DNA of 64,000 nt, from the NCBI GenBank assembly GCA_010027845.1, contig RGUL01000001.1, positions 1-64,000 on the forward strand, given 5' to 3'. The translations under genes were made by a program, and so were the position numbers. Below the pieces are notes generated by a model. It saw only the letters and a program-made list of their open reading frames with translations, was not told the origin of the DNA and ran no database searches. Shown piece by piece: positions 38,564-55,134 of this stretch. Source of the DNA: Gammaproteobacteria bacterium. GTDB taxonomy: Bacteria; Pseudomonadota; Gammaproteobacteria; Steroidobacterales; Steroidobacteraceae. Position 1 is the first letter of the stretch, and each line of letters begins with the position of its first letter.

Positions 38564-39427
38564 CTAAAGTTCCTCAAGGCGTCGCAGTAAAGGCGACTCG
38601 GAGAGTCCCTGCACCACCCATGCCCGCCACGGTTGCGGCACCTGACGCACCACTTCGGCCGCGGTGTCGGCCGAGGCGAAGCGCGCGTAGATGCAGGCTC
38701 CCGTGCCGGTGAGCCGCGCTGTCGCGAAACCACCGAGCCAGTCGAGTGCGGCCGCGACTTCCGGGACGCGCGCGCGCACCACCGGTTCGCAATCGTTCAG
38801 ATCACCCGACGCCAAAAGGGCGCGTATTGTGAGGATGGCAGAATTTCGTGTCAATTCAGGTGCCTGGAAGACATCGCGGGTGGCGACCGGCACGCCCGGG
38901 TGCACCACGACGAAGCACGCCGGTGGTAGTTCGATCGGCGTGAGCTTTTCGCCGACGCCCTCGCCCACGGCCGAGCGCCCGCGCACAAACACCGGCACGT
39001 CGGCACCGAGCGGCAAGGCGAGCTCGGCGAGCCGCTCGACCCCGAGCCCAGTGCCCCACACGCGATCGAGAACGCAGAGCGTGGTCGCGGCATCGGAGCT
39101 GCCACCGCCCAAGCCGCCACCGAGGGGGATGTTCTTCCGCAGGTGGATCCGCACCCCGGCGGAGACACCGGTCGCCGCGCGCAACGCCAGCGCCGCGCGC
39201 ACGCAGAGGTCTTGCGACGAGTCTACCGCCTCGATCGCGGCGGCCTGAGGGCCTTCGACGAGCGCGCGTGACACTTGCCCGTCCGAGCTCGGTTCGAATG
39301 CAAGTTCGTCGTACAAGTCTATGATTTGAAATACGGTTTGCAGAAGGTGATAGCCATCGTCGCGACGCCCGACGAGGCGCAGACCGAGATTGAGTTTGGC
39401 GGGCGCCGGATACCAGACGCGGCTCAT
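38564..39427 (-). CDS. ispE: 4-diphosphocytidyl-2-C-methyl-D-erythritol kinase
   Basis: 'YPAPAKLNLGLRLVGRRDDGYHLLQTVFQ', GHMP motif 'NIPLGGGLGGGSSDAATTL'. Confidence 0.95.
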   Translation of the reverse strand: MSRVWYPAPAKLNLGLRLVGRRDDGYHLLQTVFQIIDLYDELAFEPSSDGQVSRALVEGPQAAAIEAVDSSQDLCVRAALALRAATGVSAGVRIHLRKNIPLGGGLGGGSSDAATTLCVLDRVWGTGLGVERLAELALPLGADVPVFVRGRSAVGEGVGEKLTPIELPPACFVVVHPGVPVATRDVFQAPELTRNSAILTIRALLASGDLNDCEPVVRARVPEVAAALDWLGGFATARLTGTGACIYARFASADTAAEVVRQVPQPWRAWVVQGLSESPLLRRLEEL

Positions 39428-40053
39428 GGTCGGAACTCCCGCCACTGATCGACGACTAGTCGGAGCCGAAATTCGCGCCCCTCGCGCGATAACTCGAGGC
39501 GCTGCGGCAGGCTCCACGCGGTCGCCCGCCAAGGTGTGCGCTGCGCGATCCGCACCTGCCACCCGCCCTGCTCGAAGCCCGCGAGCGTGAGTCCATCCGC
39601 TGCGACGCGCTCGGCCGCCGGGGCGCTCGGATCGGGCACACCGAGCAGCCAATAACGCAGTGAACCGATGGGCAGCGACGCGCCGAGCAACCGTTCAAGC
39701 TCGGCGCGGGCGGCGTCGTCGACGAGCCGCCGGCCGTCGCCACCGCGCAATCCGATACTCGTCCCAGCCAACTGCACCTCGAGCCCGCCGAGTCCGAGCG
39801 GGCCGTCGAGACGAATCGAGGCGGTCGCCGGGCGCTGACGCCAACGCAAACCGGCCGAGTAGCCCTGCTCACCCAGCGCTACGGCAAGTCGGCCGGTCAG
39901 TTCGAAGTTCGACGTCGCTTGCAGCATCGCGCGACGCGCGGACCATTCGAGCGGCACGCTCGCCCGCTCGTCCGCGGGTCGCAAAGTCGCACAACCGTTG
40001 AGCGCACCGAGGGCGAGTAGCGTCAAAGAAATCAGCGTGCGGCGCGAGGACAC
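39424..40053 (-). CDS. lolB: Outer membrane lipoprotein LolB
   Basis: Lipobox 'ALGALNGCATL', 'FELTGRLAVALGEQGYSAGLRWRQ', position in front of ispE; ATGA overlap. Confidence 0.9.
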   Translation of the reverse strand: MSSRRTLISLTLLALGALNGCATLRPADERASVPLEWSARRAMLQATSNFELTGRLAVALGEQGYSAGLRWRQRPATASIRLDGPLGLGGLEVQLAGTSIGLRGGDGRRLVDDAARAELERLLGASLPIGSLRYWLLGVPDPSAPAAERVAADGLTLAGFEQGGWQVRIAQRTPWRATAWSLPQRLELSREGREFRLRLVVDQWREFRP

Positions 40054-40062
40054 CGGAAACCC

Positions 40063-41754
40063 TCAACGAGTCGGGCGGGCTTTTCCGCTCGCGGTGTATC
40101 GATCGACGACCGCACGCAAAGGTTTCGACTCGGGGCTCGCTGCGAGCGCACGCACCCACACTGCGCGCGCACGATCGCGCGCCCCGGACTCCCACAACAC
40201 CTCACCCCAATGCGCCGCGATGTCGGCTTGTCGAGTCAAACGCCAAGCGCGCTCGAGCGCTGCGGCCGCACTTTTCAGATCGCCGCGGCGATAGCGCACC
40301 CAGCCTAAGCTATCGATGAAGGCAGCGTTATCGGGTCGTTGCGCGAGCGCCGCGCGTATGAGTTTTTCGGCGCGGGGTAATTGCATGCGGCGATCGGCGA
40401 GCGTGTAGCCGAGCGCGTTGAGTACCGTCGCATCGTCCGGTCGATCGACGAGCAGGGCTTCGAGTTCGGTCACGGCCTCAGCCGTGCGACCAGCCGCATC
40501 CAGCGCGACGGCGCGCTGATAGCGGAGTTGCGCATGTTGCGGTCGCCGCTCGAGTGCCGCATCGATTCCGTTGAGCGCGAGATCGTGTGCACCAGCTTCG
40601 GTGAACGCGTTCGCGCGCGCGATCTCGACTTCTATGACGGTGTCGGCGTTACCGCGCAGCAAATCGTCGTACAGTGCATTGACCGCTTCACGCTCACCGC
40701 GCCCGAGCAGCAACTGCGCAGCGCGCGAACGCACCGTCAAACCACCGCCCGCGACGATCAATTGTCGATAGGCGCGCATCGCCTGCTCTTCGCGCCCGGC
40801 GCGCTCGGCGAGCACCGCCAAATAAAATAACGCTTCGCCGGCACCTTCTTTGCGCTCTAGCCGCGCATTAAACCGCCGCTCGGCTTCCGCCGCATCACCA
40901 CTAGCGAACGCGAGCAAGGCGAGCCGGCGGTCGACTTCCGGAGTGAGCGCTCGATCGGCACCGAGTCGCTCGAGTTCGCTGCGCGCCTCGGCGGTGCGAT
41001 CGAGCGCGAGCAATATATCGACGACCGCGAAGCGCTGATTGGCGGTGTCGATTTTCGCGAGACTGCGCGCCTCGGCGAGCGCTCGCTCCGCGTCACCCTT
41101 CGCGACCGCAAGCATCGCCGCCAATCGCACGAGACGCGGCTCGTCGGCGCTATCGCCGGCACGCGCCGCGGTCAACAATTCAGCGCATTGATCGAGCGCA
41201 TCGGCACTACAGGCCATGACGGCTAAATTGGCGAGCACATCCGCCTCGACGCCTTTACGCGGCACGAGCGTGCCGAACACTCGCCACGCCGCCGGTGCTT
41301 CGCCGCCGTCGATGAGCGGCGGTAAAATTTCGCTCCACGCACGCGCGGGTTCGACGTCCGGTTTGGCGATCAATTCGCCGAAGACGCGGCGTGCGAAGTC
41401 GATCTTCCAAACGTCCAGAGCAGCGACACCCACCGCTCGCAACGCATCGGGATTCTCGGGGTCGAGGTCGTAAAGCCGCTGCGCCGCCTGCCACTCGGCC
41501 GGTTGATGCTTACAAAAGCCCGCGATCCCGAGTGCGCGACGCGCGACGCGTGGGTTGCGGTCGGCCATGGCCGCGCGCACGTAGGTTTCCGCCGCGGCTC
41601 GACAATCACCGGACTTGAGTGCCGCCTCGCCAGCAGGCACTTTACCGTCGCGATCGACGATCGGCGTGTCGGCCACCGGGGGCTCGGCGGCTCGCGCGAC
41701 GCCGAACAGGGAACACGCGACGAGCAACGCAAAGATGGGGGCAGACCGCGACAT
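40063..41754 (-). CDS. Tetratricopeptide repeat protein
   Basis: Signal peptide plus TPR units, e.g. 'DDATVLNALGYTLADRRMQLPRAEKLIRAALAQRPDNAAFIDSLGWVRYRRGDLKSA'. Confidence 0.88.
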   Translation of the reverse strand: MSRSAPIFALLVACSLFGVARAAEPPVADTPIVDRDGKVPAGEAALKSGDCRAAAETYVRAAMADRNPRVARRALGIAGFCKHQPAEWQAAQRLYDLDPENPDALRAVGVAALDVWKIDFARRVFGELIAKPDVEPARAWSEILPPLIDGGEAPAAWRVFGTLVPRKGVEADVLANLAVMACSADALDQCAELLTAARAGDSADEPRLVRLAAMLAVAKGDAERALAEARSLAKIDTANQRFAVVDILLALDRTAEARSELERLGADRALTPEVDRRLALLAFASGDAAEAERRFNARLERKEGAGEALFYLAVLAERAGREEQAMRAYRQLIVAGGGLTVRSRAAQLLLGRGEREAVNALYDDLLRGNADTVIEVEIARANAFTEAGAHDLALNGIDAALERRPQHAQLRYQRAVALDAAGRTAEAVTELEALLVDRPDDATVLNALGYTLADRRMQLPRAEKLIRAALAQRPDNAAFIDSLGWVRYRRGDLKSAAAALERAWRLTRQADIAAHWGEVLWESGARDRARAVWVRALAASPESKPLRAVVDRYTASGKARPTR

Positions 41755-41824
41755 CGGCTTCAGCCTAACACGGAATCACGCGCACCCGAGGCTCGCGCAC
41801 GCCGCACGGTAGAATTCGACCAGC

Positions 41825-42904
41825 ATGAAAGAAACCATCCGCCAGCGGCTCGAACGACAGCGCGAGCGATTCGAGGAAATCGGCCGCATGCTCGCCGATC
41901 CGCACATCGACGGCGGCTCGCGCGAGTTCCGCGAGTTGTCGATGGAGTACGCGCGGCTCGATCCGCTCGCCGAACGCTATACGGCCTACGTCGCTCTCGA
42001 ACAGGAGCTCTCGAGTGCCGACGCGCTCGCCGCCGATACCGATCCGCAAATGCGCTCGCTTGGCGAAGAGGAACGCAAGCGTCTCGACGCGGTGATCGCA
42101 GCGGAAGAACTCGAATTACGCCGCATGCTCGTACCGGCAGACTCGCGCGACGGGCGTAACGTGTTTCTAGAAATTCGCGCCGGCACCGGCGGTGACGAGG
42201 CGGCAATCTTCGCCGGTGATTTGTTGCGTATGTACGTACGCTACGCCGAACGACGTGGCTGGCAGGTCGAAACTTTGAGTGAGAACCCTGGCGAGCACGG
42301 CGGCTATCGCGAGGTGATTTGCCGCGTGATCGGAGCAGAGGTCTTCGCTCGACTGAAATTCGAATCGGGCACGCATCGCGTGCAGCGGGTGCCGGCGACC
42401 GAAGCGCAAGGACGCATCCACACGTCCGCCGTGACGGTGGCGATTTTGCCTGAACTCGACGAAATCGAAGACGTTGAGATCAATCCGGCGGATTTGCGCA
42501 TCGACACCTTTCGCGCCTCCGGCGCAGGCGGTCAGCACGTCAACAAAACGGACTCGGCGATTCGCGTCACCCATCTACCGAGCGGCATCGTGGTCGAATG
42601 CCAGGACGAGCGTTCGCAGCACAAAAATCGCAGCCGTGCGCTGGCACTTTTGAAGGCGAAATTACAAGCGAGCGAGCGTGAAAAACGCGAGGCGGCGCAA
42701 GCGCGGTCACGCAAACTGCAAGTCGGCAGCGGCGATCGCTCGGAGCGCATTCGGACCTACAATTTCCCACAAGGACGCATCACCGACCACCGCATCGAAC
42801 TCACGCTGTATCAACTCGAACAAGTGATGGAAGGTCGACTCGACGAAGTCATCGATCCTCTACAACAAGAATATCAAGCGGAATTGCTGGCCGAAGAAAC
42901 CTGA
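41825..42904 (+). CDS. prfA: Peptide chain release factor 1
   Basis: '[40 protein letters not shown]' (GGQ motif). Confidence 0.97.
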   Translation: MKETIRQRLERQRERFEEIGRMLADPHIDGGSREFRELSMEYARLDPLAERYTAYVALEQELSSADALAADTDPQMRSLGEEERKRLDAVIAAEELELRRMLVPADSRDGRNVFLEIRAGTGGDEAAIFAGDLLRMYVRYAERRGWQVETLSENPGEHGGYREVICRVIGAEVFARLKFESGTHRVQRVPATEAQGRIHTSAVTVAILPELDEIEDVEINPADLRIDTFRASGAGGQHVNKTDSAIRVTHLPSGIVVECQDERSQHKNRSRALALLKAKLQASEREKREAAQARSRKLQVGSGDRSERIRTYNFPQGRITDHRIELTLYQLEQVMEGRLDEVIDPLQQEYQAELLAEET

Positions 42905-43598
42905 ACTCGACCAATCCCACGGCGATACAAAAAGGCTGAAAGAGCGCGCTGACGAGCACGCCCAGCAGGTTAGAAATTCGTGGGTCCGGCAAATGCCCGA
43001 ACAGTTGTGTCAACACCAAGTTCAACGTCACGTCGAGCACGAACAGAACCAGCACCGCGATCGCGACCAACGACAGCACGGCAGCCACTTGCCACCAGCG
43101 GCGTCGCACGAGTTGCAGCGAAAGATCGATCGCTTCGATGACGCCGCGACGTTCGAGCAGAGCCAAGTAAAACGCCGGCCAGACGGCGACGAACAAATAA
43201 ATGCCCGGGACGATCAACAAGGCGAGGCCGACGAGCAGCAGCATGACTTGCGCGACGATCACGCTGACGAGCCGCGGCAACCGGTCGAGCGCCGTGCGCA
43301 TCGAGGCCGCAGGCCGTTCGTTACGCTCGGACGACAGGGCCGCTTGCTGCAAGGCGATGATCGCGAGCAACCACAGCCCTACGATCGACATACACGCGGT
43401 GAGCACGAACGCCAACGGTCGCGATGAGGTCGCAGCGCCCACCCATCCTGGTAATTGTCCCGCGACCACCGCGAGTAACGCCACCGGGAAACACACCCAA
43501 AAACTACGTCGCCAAAGATCGAAGCCCTGCTGCACGACCGCGCTGGCCGCGGTGAGCGCGAACGAACGTTTCGTGGTCGAGGGTGTCGCGGCGGTCAT
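42849..43598 (-). CDS. Integral membrane protein, uncharacterised; convergent overlap with prfA 3' end
   Basis: Several hydrophobic segments ('[44 protein letters not shown]'). Confidence 0.7.
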   Translation of the reverse strand: MTAATPSTTKRSFALTAASAVVQQGFDLWRRSFWVCFPVALLAVVAGQLPGWVGAATSSRPLAFVLTACMSIVGLWLLAIIALQQAALSSERNERPAASMRTALDRLPRLVSVIVAQVMLLLVGLALLIVPGIYLFVAVWPAFYLALLERRGVIEAIDLSLQLVRRRWWQVAAVLSLVAIAVLVLFVLDVTLNLVLTQLFGHLPDPRISNLLGVLVSALFQPFCIAVGLVEFRFLRPAIPLDILVVEDR

Positions 43599-43643
43599 CG
43601 GCTCCGGACTGTATCAGAGCGCGGCGCGTGGCAGACTGCAGAC

Positions 43644-44513
43644 ATGAGCAAACAGACGCTGTCGACTGCACTTGCGCGAGCCACCGAACTGCTCGCGTCG
43701 CTGGGCGCGGACGCGCGCGACGAAGCGTCGTGGCTCGTGCTGCGTTGCCTCGCCATCGGCCGCGCGGCGCTCGCCAGCGAACCCGAACGTCCGGTCAATG
43801 ATGCGGACTGGCAGCGTCTCGAATCTTGGGCCGTACGGCGCGCAGCGGGTGAGCCTCTCGCCTATCTCACCGGCGAACGTGAATTTTGGTCGTTACCTCT
43901 GCAGGTGACACCCGCAGTGTTGGTACCACGACCGGAAACGGAACTGCTGGTCGAGCGCGCGCTCGCCTGCGGCGATGCGCTGCAATCGCAACGTACGCAT
44001 CCCCTACGCGTACTCGATCTCGGTACCGGTTCGGGCGCGATCGCGCTTGCCCTCGCACACGAGCGCGGTACTTGGGAAGTGACCGCAATCGATCGGTCTT
44101 CGGCGGCGCTGGAGATCGCGCGGGCTAATGCGGCACGACTCGATCTCGGTCGCGTGCGTTTTTTGCTGGGCGACTGGTTCGCGCCGCTCGTCGCCGAGCG
44201 CTTCGACGTGATCGCTTCGAATCCACCGTACGTCGCGGCGGACGACCCGGTGTTGCAAGGCGACTCGCTGCGCCACGAACCGTACGCTGCGTTAACACCC
44301 GGCGCGGACGCACTCGCCGCACTGCGCTGCATCGTCGAGGCCGCTCCGGTCTATCTTGCGCCGCTGGGCACTTTGTTACTCGAACACGGTCACGACCAAG
44401 GCCCGGCCGTGCGCGCACTGCTTGTACAGCGGGGTTTCACTCACGTAGTCTCGCACCCCGATCTGGCGGGCCGCGAACGGGTCACGCGAGGATCGCTACC
44501 CGGAGACCTCTAA
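43644..44513 (+). CDS. prmC: Peptide chain release factor N5-glutamine methyltransferase
   Basis: 'VLDLGTGSGAIALAL', 'DVIASNPPYVAADDP'; follows prfA. Confidence 0.96.
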   Translation: MSKQTLSTALARATELLASLGADARDEASWLVLRCLAIGRAALASEPERPVNDADWQRLESWAVRRAAGEPLAYLTGEREFWSLPLQVTPAVLVPRPETELLVERALACGDALQSQRTHPLRVLDLGTGSGAIALALAHERGTWEVTAIDRSSAALEIARANAARLDLGRVRFLLGDWFAPLVAERFDVIASNPPYVAADDPVLQGDSLRHEPYAALTPGADALAALRCIVEAAPVYLAPLGTLLLEHGHDQGPAVRALLVQRGFTHVVSHPDLAGRERVTRGSLPGDL

Positions 44514-45005
44514 ATGCTGCGTTTCGAAACCACCGCCGGTCGCTTCGACGTCGAACTCTTCGAGCAAGAGTCGCCCGAAACAGTCGCCAATTTTTTGCGT
44601 TACGTCGACGAAGAATTTTTCGACGGCACGATTTTTCATCGCGTGATCCCGGGCTTCATGATCCAAGGCGGCGGCATGCTGCCGGGGCTCGAGCAAAAGC
44701 CCACCCATCCGCCGATCCGCAACGAAGCGGCGAACGGTCTCGAGAACTTGCGTGGCACGCTCGCGATGGCGCGCACCAACGATATTCATAGTGCGACGGC
44801 GCAGTTCTTCGTCAATCTCGTCGACAACGATTTTCTCGATCATGCGCCCGGCAATTACGGCTACGCAGTATTCGGCCGGGTCACCGAGGGAATGGACGTC
44901 GTCGATACGATCGCCGCCGTTGCGACCGGGCGACGTCGCGGACACTCTGACGTTCCGGTCGAAGATGTGGTCGTCACATCGGTGCGACGCATCGCACAGG
45001 ACTGA
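44514..45005 (+). CDS. ppiB: Cyclophilin-type peptidyl-prolyl cis-trans isomerase
   Basis: 'GTIFHRVIPGFMIQGGGM', 'TLAMARTNDIHSATAQFFVNLVDNDFLDH'. Confidence 0.95.
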   Translation: MLRFETTAGRFDVELFEQESPETVANFLRYVDEEFFDGTIFHRVIPGFMIQGGGMLPGLEQKPTHPPIRNEAANGLENLRGTLAMARTNDIHSATAQFFVNLVDNDFLDHAPGNYGYAVFGRVTEGMDVVDTIAAVATGRRRGHSDVPVEDVVVTSVRRIAQD

Positions 45006-45022
45006 CCGACTGCAACCGTTGC

Positions 45023-45741
45023 ATGACCGCGCGCCGCATTTTTTCTTTGATTTGGCGCGCGGCACTCGCGAGCGTGGGCGCGAGCGTGCTCGTCGTATTG
45101 GTGCTGCGTTTCGTTCCGCCCCTGACCTCGGCGTTCATGATCGAGCGCCGACTGGAGCGCATCACGGACGGCGATTTCACGACTCCCAACGCTTACGACT
45201 GGGTGCCGCTCGAGCGGATTGCACCACATGCCGCGATCGCGGTAATCGCCTCGGAGGATCAACTGTTCCCGTTTCATGCCGGATTCGACTTCAAATCGAT
45301 CCGCGAAGCGATTCGCTACAACGCTCGTGGCGGAAAAGTGCGCGGTGCGAGCACGATCTCGCAACAAGTGGCGAAGAACGTTTTTCTTTGGTCAGGTCGC
45401 AGCTACGTTCGTAAAGGGTTAGAGGCGTGGTTCACGGTGTTGGTCGAATTTTTGTGGCCGAAGGAACGAATCCTCGAAGTTTATTTGAACGTCGCAGAGT
45501 TCGGCCCGGGCACTTACGGCGTCGAAGCCGCGAGTCGAAAATTCTTTCGCAAACCGGCCTCGCGTCTGACGCGACGTGAAGCCGCGACACTCGCCGCCGT
45601 GCTGCCCTCGCCCGCCCGTCTACATGCCGAGGCACCGTCTGCTTACGTGCAGCGACGTATCGATTTCATCATGGGCCAAATGCGCGCGCTCGGCGGCGAG
45701 AGTTATCTGCGCCAACTCGGCGACGACGAGCCGAGTCGCGC

Positions 45742-45757
<16 letters not shown>
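45023..45757 (+). CDS. mtgA: Monofunctional biosynthetic peptidoglycan transglycosylase
   Basis: '[27 protein letters not shown]', '[50 protein letters not shown]'. Confidence 0.95.
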
Positions 45758-51295
<5,538 letters not shown>

Positions 51296-51387
51296 CCGAA
51301 GGCGAATTCTAGGCCACGGCTGGGTATCCGGGCAACCGCCGTCGACGTGCGTGCTAGGATTCGCGCCCTCTCGTGGAGGGTCGCAGC

Positions 51388-52170
51388 ATGTCCAACGCTC
51401 ACACTGCCACCGGCAGCGCTGCCGTCGGGAAATTGGTACTGGTACGTCACGGCCAAAGCGTTTGGAACGTCGACAACCTCTTCACCGGTTGGACCGACGT
51501 CGATCTGTCGCCGCAGGGCCGCGAGGAAGCGACCAATGCCGGGCGCGAAATTCTCGCCGCCGGGCTCACCATGGACGTCGCCTACACCTCGATGCTGAAG
51601 CGCGCCATTCGCACTTTGTGGCACATCCAAGACGCGACCGACCGCATGTGGATTCCGGTCGAACGCAGCTGGCGGCTCAACGAACGTCATTACGGCGCGC
51701 TGCAAGGCCTCGACAAAGCACAGACCGTCGCGGAGCACGGTGAGGCGCAGGTCAAAATTTGGCGTCGCAGTTACGACATCCCGCCACCGCCGCTCGATCA
51801 TGACGATCCGCGTCATCCGCGGTTCGACGTGCGCTACGCCGACGTCGACCCGAACCTGTTGCCCGCGACCGAGTCGCTCAAAGAAACGCTGGAGCGCGTG
51901 CTGCCTTTTTGGGAAGCACGTATCGCGCCGCAGTTACGCGCCGGACGTAACGTACTCGTCGTCGCACACGGTAACAGCTTGCGCGCCATGGTGAAGATGC
52001 TCGACGACGTCTCGGAGGCGGATATCGTCGAACTCAACATTCCGACCGGCGTGCCGTTGTTGTACGAACTCGATGCGACTTTGAAGCCGCGCTCACACCG
52101 TTATTTGGGCGACGCCGCGGCGATCGCGGCCGCCGCCCTCGCCGTCAAACGTCAGACGGAGCGTCGCTGA
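51388..52170 (+). CDS. gpmA: 2,3-bisphosphoglycerate-dependent phosphoglycerate mutase
   Basis: '[33 protein letters not shown]', '[17 protein letters not shown]', '[18 protein letters not shown]'. Confidence 0.97.
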   Translation: MSNAHTATGSAAVGKLVLVRHGQSVWNVDNLFTGWTDVDLSPQGREEATNAGREILAAGLTMDVAYTSMLKRAIRTLWHIQDATDRMWIPVERSWRLNERHYGALQGLDKAQTVAEHGEAQVKIWRRSYDIPPPPLDHDDPRHPRFDVRYADVDPNLLPATESLKETLERVLPFWEARIAPQLRAGRNVLVVAHGNSLRAMVKMLDDVSEADIVELNIPTGVPLLYELDATLKPRSHRYLGDAAAIAAAALAVKRQTERR

Positions 52171-52582
52171 CCGACTCTTTGCGGCCCGGGGCCCAGCCGT
52201 CGAATCGACCACCGAGTTCGGCCGCCTGCTCGCGCAGCATCGTGGCGCTCGCCCGCACGTTATCGACCGTCAAATGCATCGCTTTGAGCGCGTGCAGACT
52301 GAACGGATGGTCGGGCGAGTCGCCGATCTCGCGCACGTCGACCGCATAACCGTCACGCTGTAACTTCGATTGCAAACGCTCGGCGGCGTCGCGGGTCGGC
52401 AACGCCACGAAAAAGTCGATTTCCATCAGCCGAAACGGATCGACGCCGCTGCGTCGCAGACGCTCGACGAATTTAGTGTCCCAATCGTCGCGCTCGACAC
52501 GCGCGGCGCGACGCACTTGATAGACCACCCGCCAAATCGCCAAACCTGCCGCAGGGATCAAAAATAGTAGGAACAGATCCAT
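52145..52582 (-). CDS. RraB-domain protein with N-terminal membrane segment
   Basis: '[29 protein letters not shown] ... [29 protein letters not shown]' resembles the RraB (RNase E regulator B) fold. Confidence 0.75.
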   Translation of the reverse strand: MDLFLLFLIPAAGLAIWRVVYQVRRAARVERDDWDTKFVERLRRSGVDPFRLMEIDFFVALPTRDAAERLQSKLQRDGYAVDVREIGDSPDHPFSLHALKAMHLTVDNVRASATMLREQAAELGGRFDGWAPGRKESVSDAPSDV

Positions 52583-52591
52583 GCGTTACGC

Positions 52592-53380
52592 TCAGTCAAA
52601 TTTTGCGGGGCGTTTCTGCAAAAAGGCGTGCATGCCCTCCAAGCCCTCGGGCGAGGCGCCCTGCGCGGCGATCGTTCGTCCCTCGAGCTCGAGTTGCCGC
52701 TCGAGCGCTTGATGCGACTCGGCGAGCAAGCGTTTGGTATGTGCAAAAGAATGCCGCGGCCCACGGGCGAGTCGCTGCGCGAGTGCTTCGACCTCCTCAT
52801 GCAAAGCGCCATCGGGCACGACGCGATTCACGAGCCCCCACGCGAGGGCTTCTTGCGCGCTCAGCATGCGATTCGTGAGCAGCAATTCCATCGCCCGCTT
52901 CGCGCCGATCAGTCGCGGCAAAAAAAACGACGTACTGCCATCGGGCGTCAGCGCCACACCGGTGTAGGCGAGATTGAAGCGGCTCGATTCGCCGCAAATT
53001 GCCAAATCTGCCATCGCGACCAAGCCGACGCCCGCGCCGGCGGCGGTCCCGTTCACGGCCGCAATCACCGGCACTTCGAATTCGACCAACCGCAAGATCG
53101 CCGCGTGCAGCGCCGCGGTCAGCTCGAGTAGATACGGTTCGACCGGACCGCCGGCACCGATCATGCCGCGCAAATCACCACCGAAACAAAAATGCTTACC
53201 CGCTCCCGATAGCACGACGGCTCGAACGGTCGAGTCCGCGCGCGCCGCCTCGACACACTGCAAGAAATCTTGCGCGGTTGCGAGGTCGAAAACGTTGGCG
53301 TTATCCGGGCGATTCAGGGTGAGGTGCGCGACGCCCGCCTGCACGTGGAGCAAAACTTTGTCGGCCGACGCGGTGCTCAC
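52592..53380 (-). CDS. Enoyl-CoA hydratase/isomerase family protein
   Basis: 'AGVAHLTLNRPDNANVFD', 'FCFGGDLRGM', 'VIAAVNGTAAGAGVGLVAMADLAI'. Confidence 0.92.
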   Translation of the reverse strand: MSTASADKVLLHVQAGVAHLTLNRPDNANVFDLATAQDFLQCVEAARADSTVRAVVLSGAGKHFCFGGDLRGMIGAGGPVEPYLLELTAALHAAILRLVEFEVPVIAAVNGTAAGAGVGLVAMADLAICGESSRFNLAYTGVALTPDGSTSFFLPRLIGAKRAMELLLTNRMLSAQEALAWGLVNRVVPDGALHEEVEALAQRLARGPRHSFAHTKRLLAESHQALERQLELEGRTIAAQGASPEGLEGMHAFLQKRPAKFD

Positions 53381-53393
53381 GAGCCCGACCGAT

Positions 53394-53708
53394 TCACTCG
53401 TCCGGCGCGATCGTGACGCGCAGACCCGCGAGCGCCTCGGTCATGTCGATTTGGCAGGACAGTCGCGAGGTTTCTTTGTGATGCGCGAGTTCGTTGAGCA
53501 GTTCACGCTCGTCGGACATCGGCGCGGGCAGGCGCGACACCCAGGAGGGATCGACGTAGATATGGCAGGTTGCGCACGAACACATGCCACCACAGATCGC
53601 GGCGATGCCATAGTCGAGCTCGCGCAGCGTCTCCATCACCTTCACGCCCGTCCGGGCCTCGACGTCATGTTCTTTGCCATCGCGATCGATCACTTTCAAA
53701 AGAGTCAT
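53394..53708 (-). CDS. 2Fe-2S ferredoxin (adrenodoxin-like)
   Basis: Cys pattern 'CGGMCSCATCHIYV ... SRLSCQI'; start at 53708 overlapping the kinase stop. Confidence 0.92.
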   Translation of the reverse strand: MTLLKVIDRDGKEHDVEARTGVKVMETLRELDYGIAAICGGMCSCATCHIYVDPSWVSRLPAPMSDERELLNELAHHKETSRLSCQIDMTEALAGLRVTIAPDE

Positions 53709-54550
53709 GGGCCAATCCTGCGATCCGTTTTCGAGGGGTGCGTAGTTTGCCCTCGCGCCTCGACGAGCGCCAGCCACAGCGCGTCCAGCGAGCGCCTGGC
53801 CATCACCAACGCATCGAGCCGCCCGGCCGGATCGTCGATCGCCGGCAGCGCAGCGCACCATTCGAGCAGCAAGGGCCTTAATTCCACGGCATCGGCACCC
53901 GCTGCGATCTGCAAACCGGCGAGATCCTCGAAGGCGTGGCCGACGTGCGCGTACTCCCAATCGAGCAACGACAACGACCCGTCGCCACGCACCAACACGT
54001 TGTGCGGACCGAGATCGCTATGTACTAAGCAACGCTCGCCCGCGCGCGACCAATCGTAGCGCGTCAATCCGACGCGTGCCGCAACGCAATCCGGCGCCAA
54101 GCGCGCCGCTGCCGATTGATCGACGGCGAGCAGTCGGTCTTGCAACTCGGCGATTCGCTGATCGAGCGCCAGCGTCGGAATTTCGAGGCTCGACTGTACG
54201 CCACGCAACGCATCGAGTGCGGCGCGCATCACCCGACGACGCGCAGCACTGCGCCACCAAAGATTTTCCAATGCTGCGCCGTCGACGAACGGCATCCAGA
54301 CGACGCCGGCTATGGGATCGTGATGCAATATTGGCGGCGCGAGCCCGACGGCAGCCGCCAAACTTTGCGCCCGCACTTCGACGCTCGGATCTGCGCCGAG
54401 ACTTTTGGCGAACTCGTCGGGCGCGTGCTCGCGCCGCACGAGATCACCCATGGGGTGCGCGACGCGATAGACGCGATTGACTCGCCCCGCCTGCAGCGGA
54501 ATGCGCGGCGCATCGACGGGCAACGATTCCGGACTTAGCCCGCCCGCCAC
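53705..54550 (-). CDS. APH/choline-kinase-family phosphotransferase, candidate thiamine kinase
   Basis: Catalytic 'CLVHSDLGPHNVLVRGDGSLSLLDWEYAHVGHAFEDLA'; GTG 54550 overlapping the pnuC stop; downstream of a TPP riboswitch. Confidence 0.8.
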   Translation of the reverse strand: MAGGLSPESLPVDAPRIPLQAGRVNRVYRVAHPMGDLVRREHAPDEFAKSLGADPSVEVRAQSLAAAVGLAPPILHHDPIAGVVWMPFVDGAALENLWWRSAARRRVMRAALDALRGVQSSLEIPTLALDQRIAELQDRLLAVDQSAAARLAPDCVAARVGLTRYDWSRAGERCLVHSDLGPHNVLVRGDGSLSLLDWEYAHVGHAFEDLAGLQIAAGADAVELRPLLLEWCAALPAIDDPAGRLDALVMARRSLDALWLALVEARGQTTHPSKTDRRIGP

Positions 54551-55134
54551 GTCCGTAACCACGATCGCAGCCCGAAGATGGCGATCACGAAGTAGATGGC
54601 ATACAACATCGATACGAACGCGAGTCCCTGCGCGGCGTACAAAAAGAACGACACCGCATCGACCACCAGCCAATAGACCCAATTCTCGAGCACCGCGCGC
54701 GCCACCATCCAAGTGGCGAGCAGACTGACCACCGTTACGCCGGCATCGAGCATCGGCCAGGCCGCACCATTCGCCGCGAGCCACGGTGCCGCCGCGAACG
54801 CGACGATGACGGTCGACAGCAGCGCGGCCACGTGCCACCGCCAAGGCCACACTGTGATCGCCACGGGCTCGCCGGACTCGCGCGTCCAGTGCCAAAAACC
54901 ATAGACGGCCATGAGCACGTAGGCACCTTGCAAAACCGCTTGCAACGGTAACGCCGCGCCCGCCGCGAGCACCGCCAAAATCGCCGACGACACACCACCG
55001 CACACCCAAGCCCAACGACTGCGGCGGATGACGAGCAAGGCATAACCAATCCCCGCTGCGACGGCGATTTGCTCAGCCAGGGAACTCGCTCGCAGTTGCT
55101 GCAAAAACGAGTCGAACGTCGGTGCGTCGATCAT
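54535..55134 (-). CDS. pnuT: PnuC/PnuT-family transporter, predicted thiamine transporter
   Basis: PnuC-like 'MAVYGFWHWTR', 'WVYWLVVDAVSFFLYAAQGLAFVSMLYAIYFVIAIFGLRSW'; thiamine specificity inferred from the TPP riboswitch. Confidence 0.85.
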   Translation of the reverse strand: MIDAPTFDSFLQQLRASSLAEQIAVAAGIGYALLVIRRSRWAWVCGGVSSAILAVLAAGAALPLQAVLQGAYVLMAVYGFWHWTRESGEPVAITVWPWRWHVAALLSTVIVAFAAAPWLAANGAAWPMLDAGVTVVSLLATWMVARAVLENWVYWLVVDAVSFFLYAAQGLAFVSMLYAIYFVIAIFGLRSWLRTWRAG

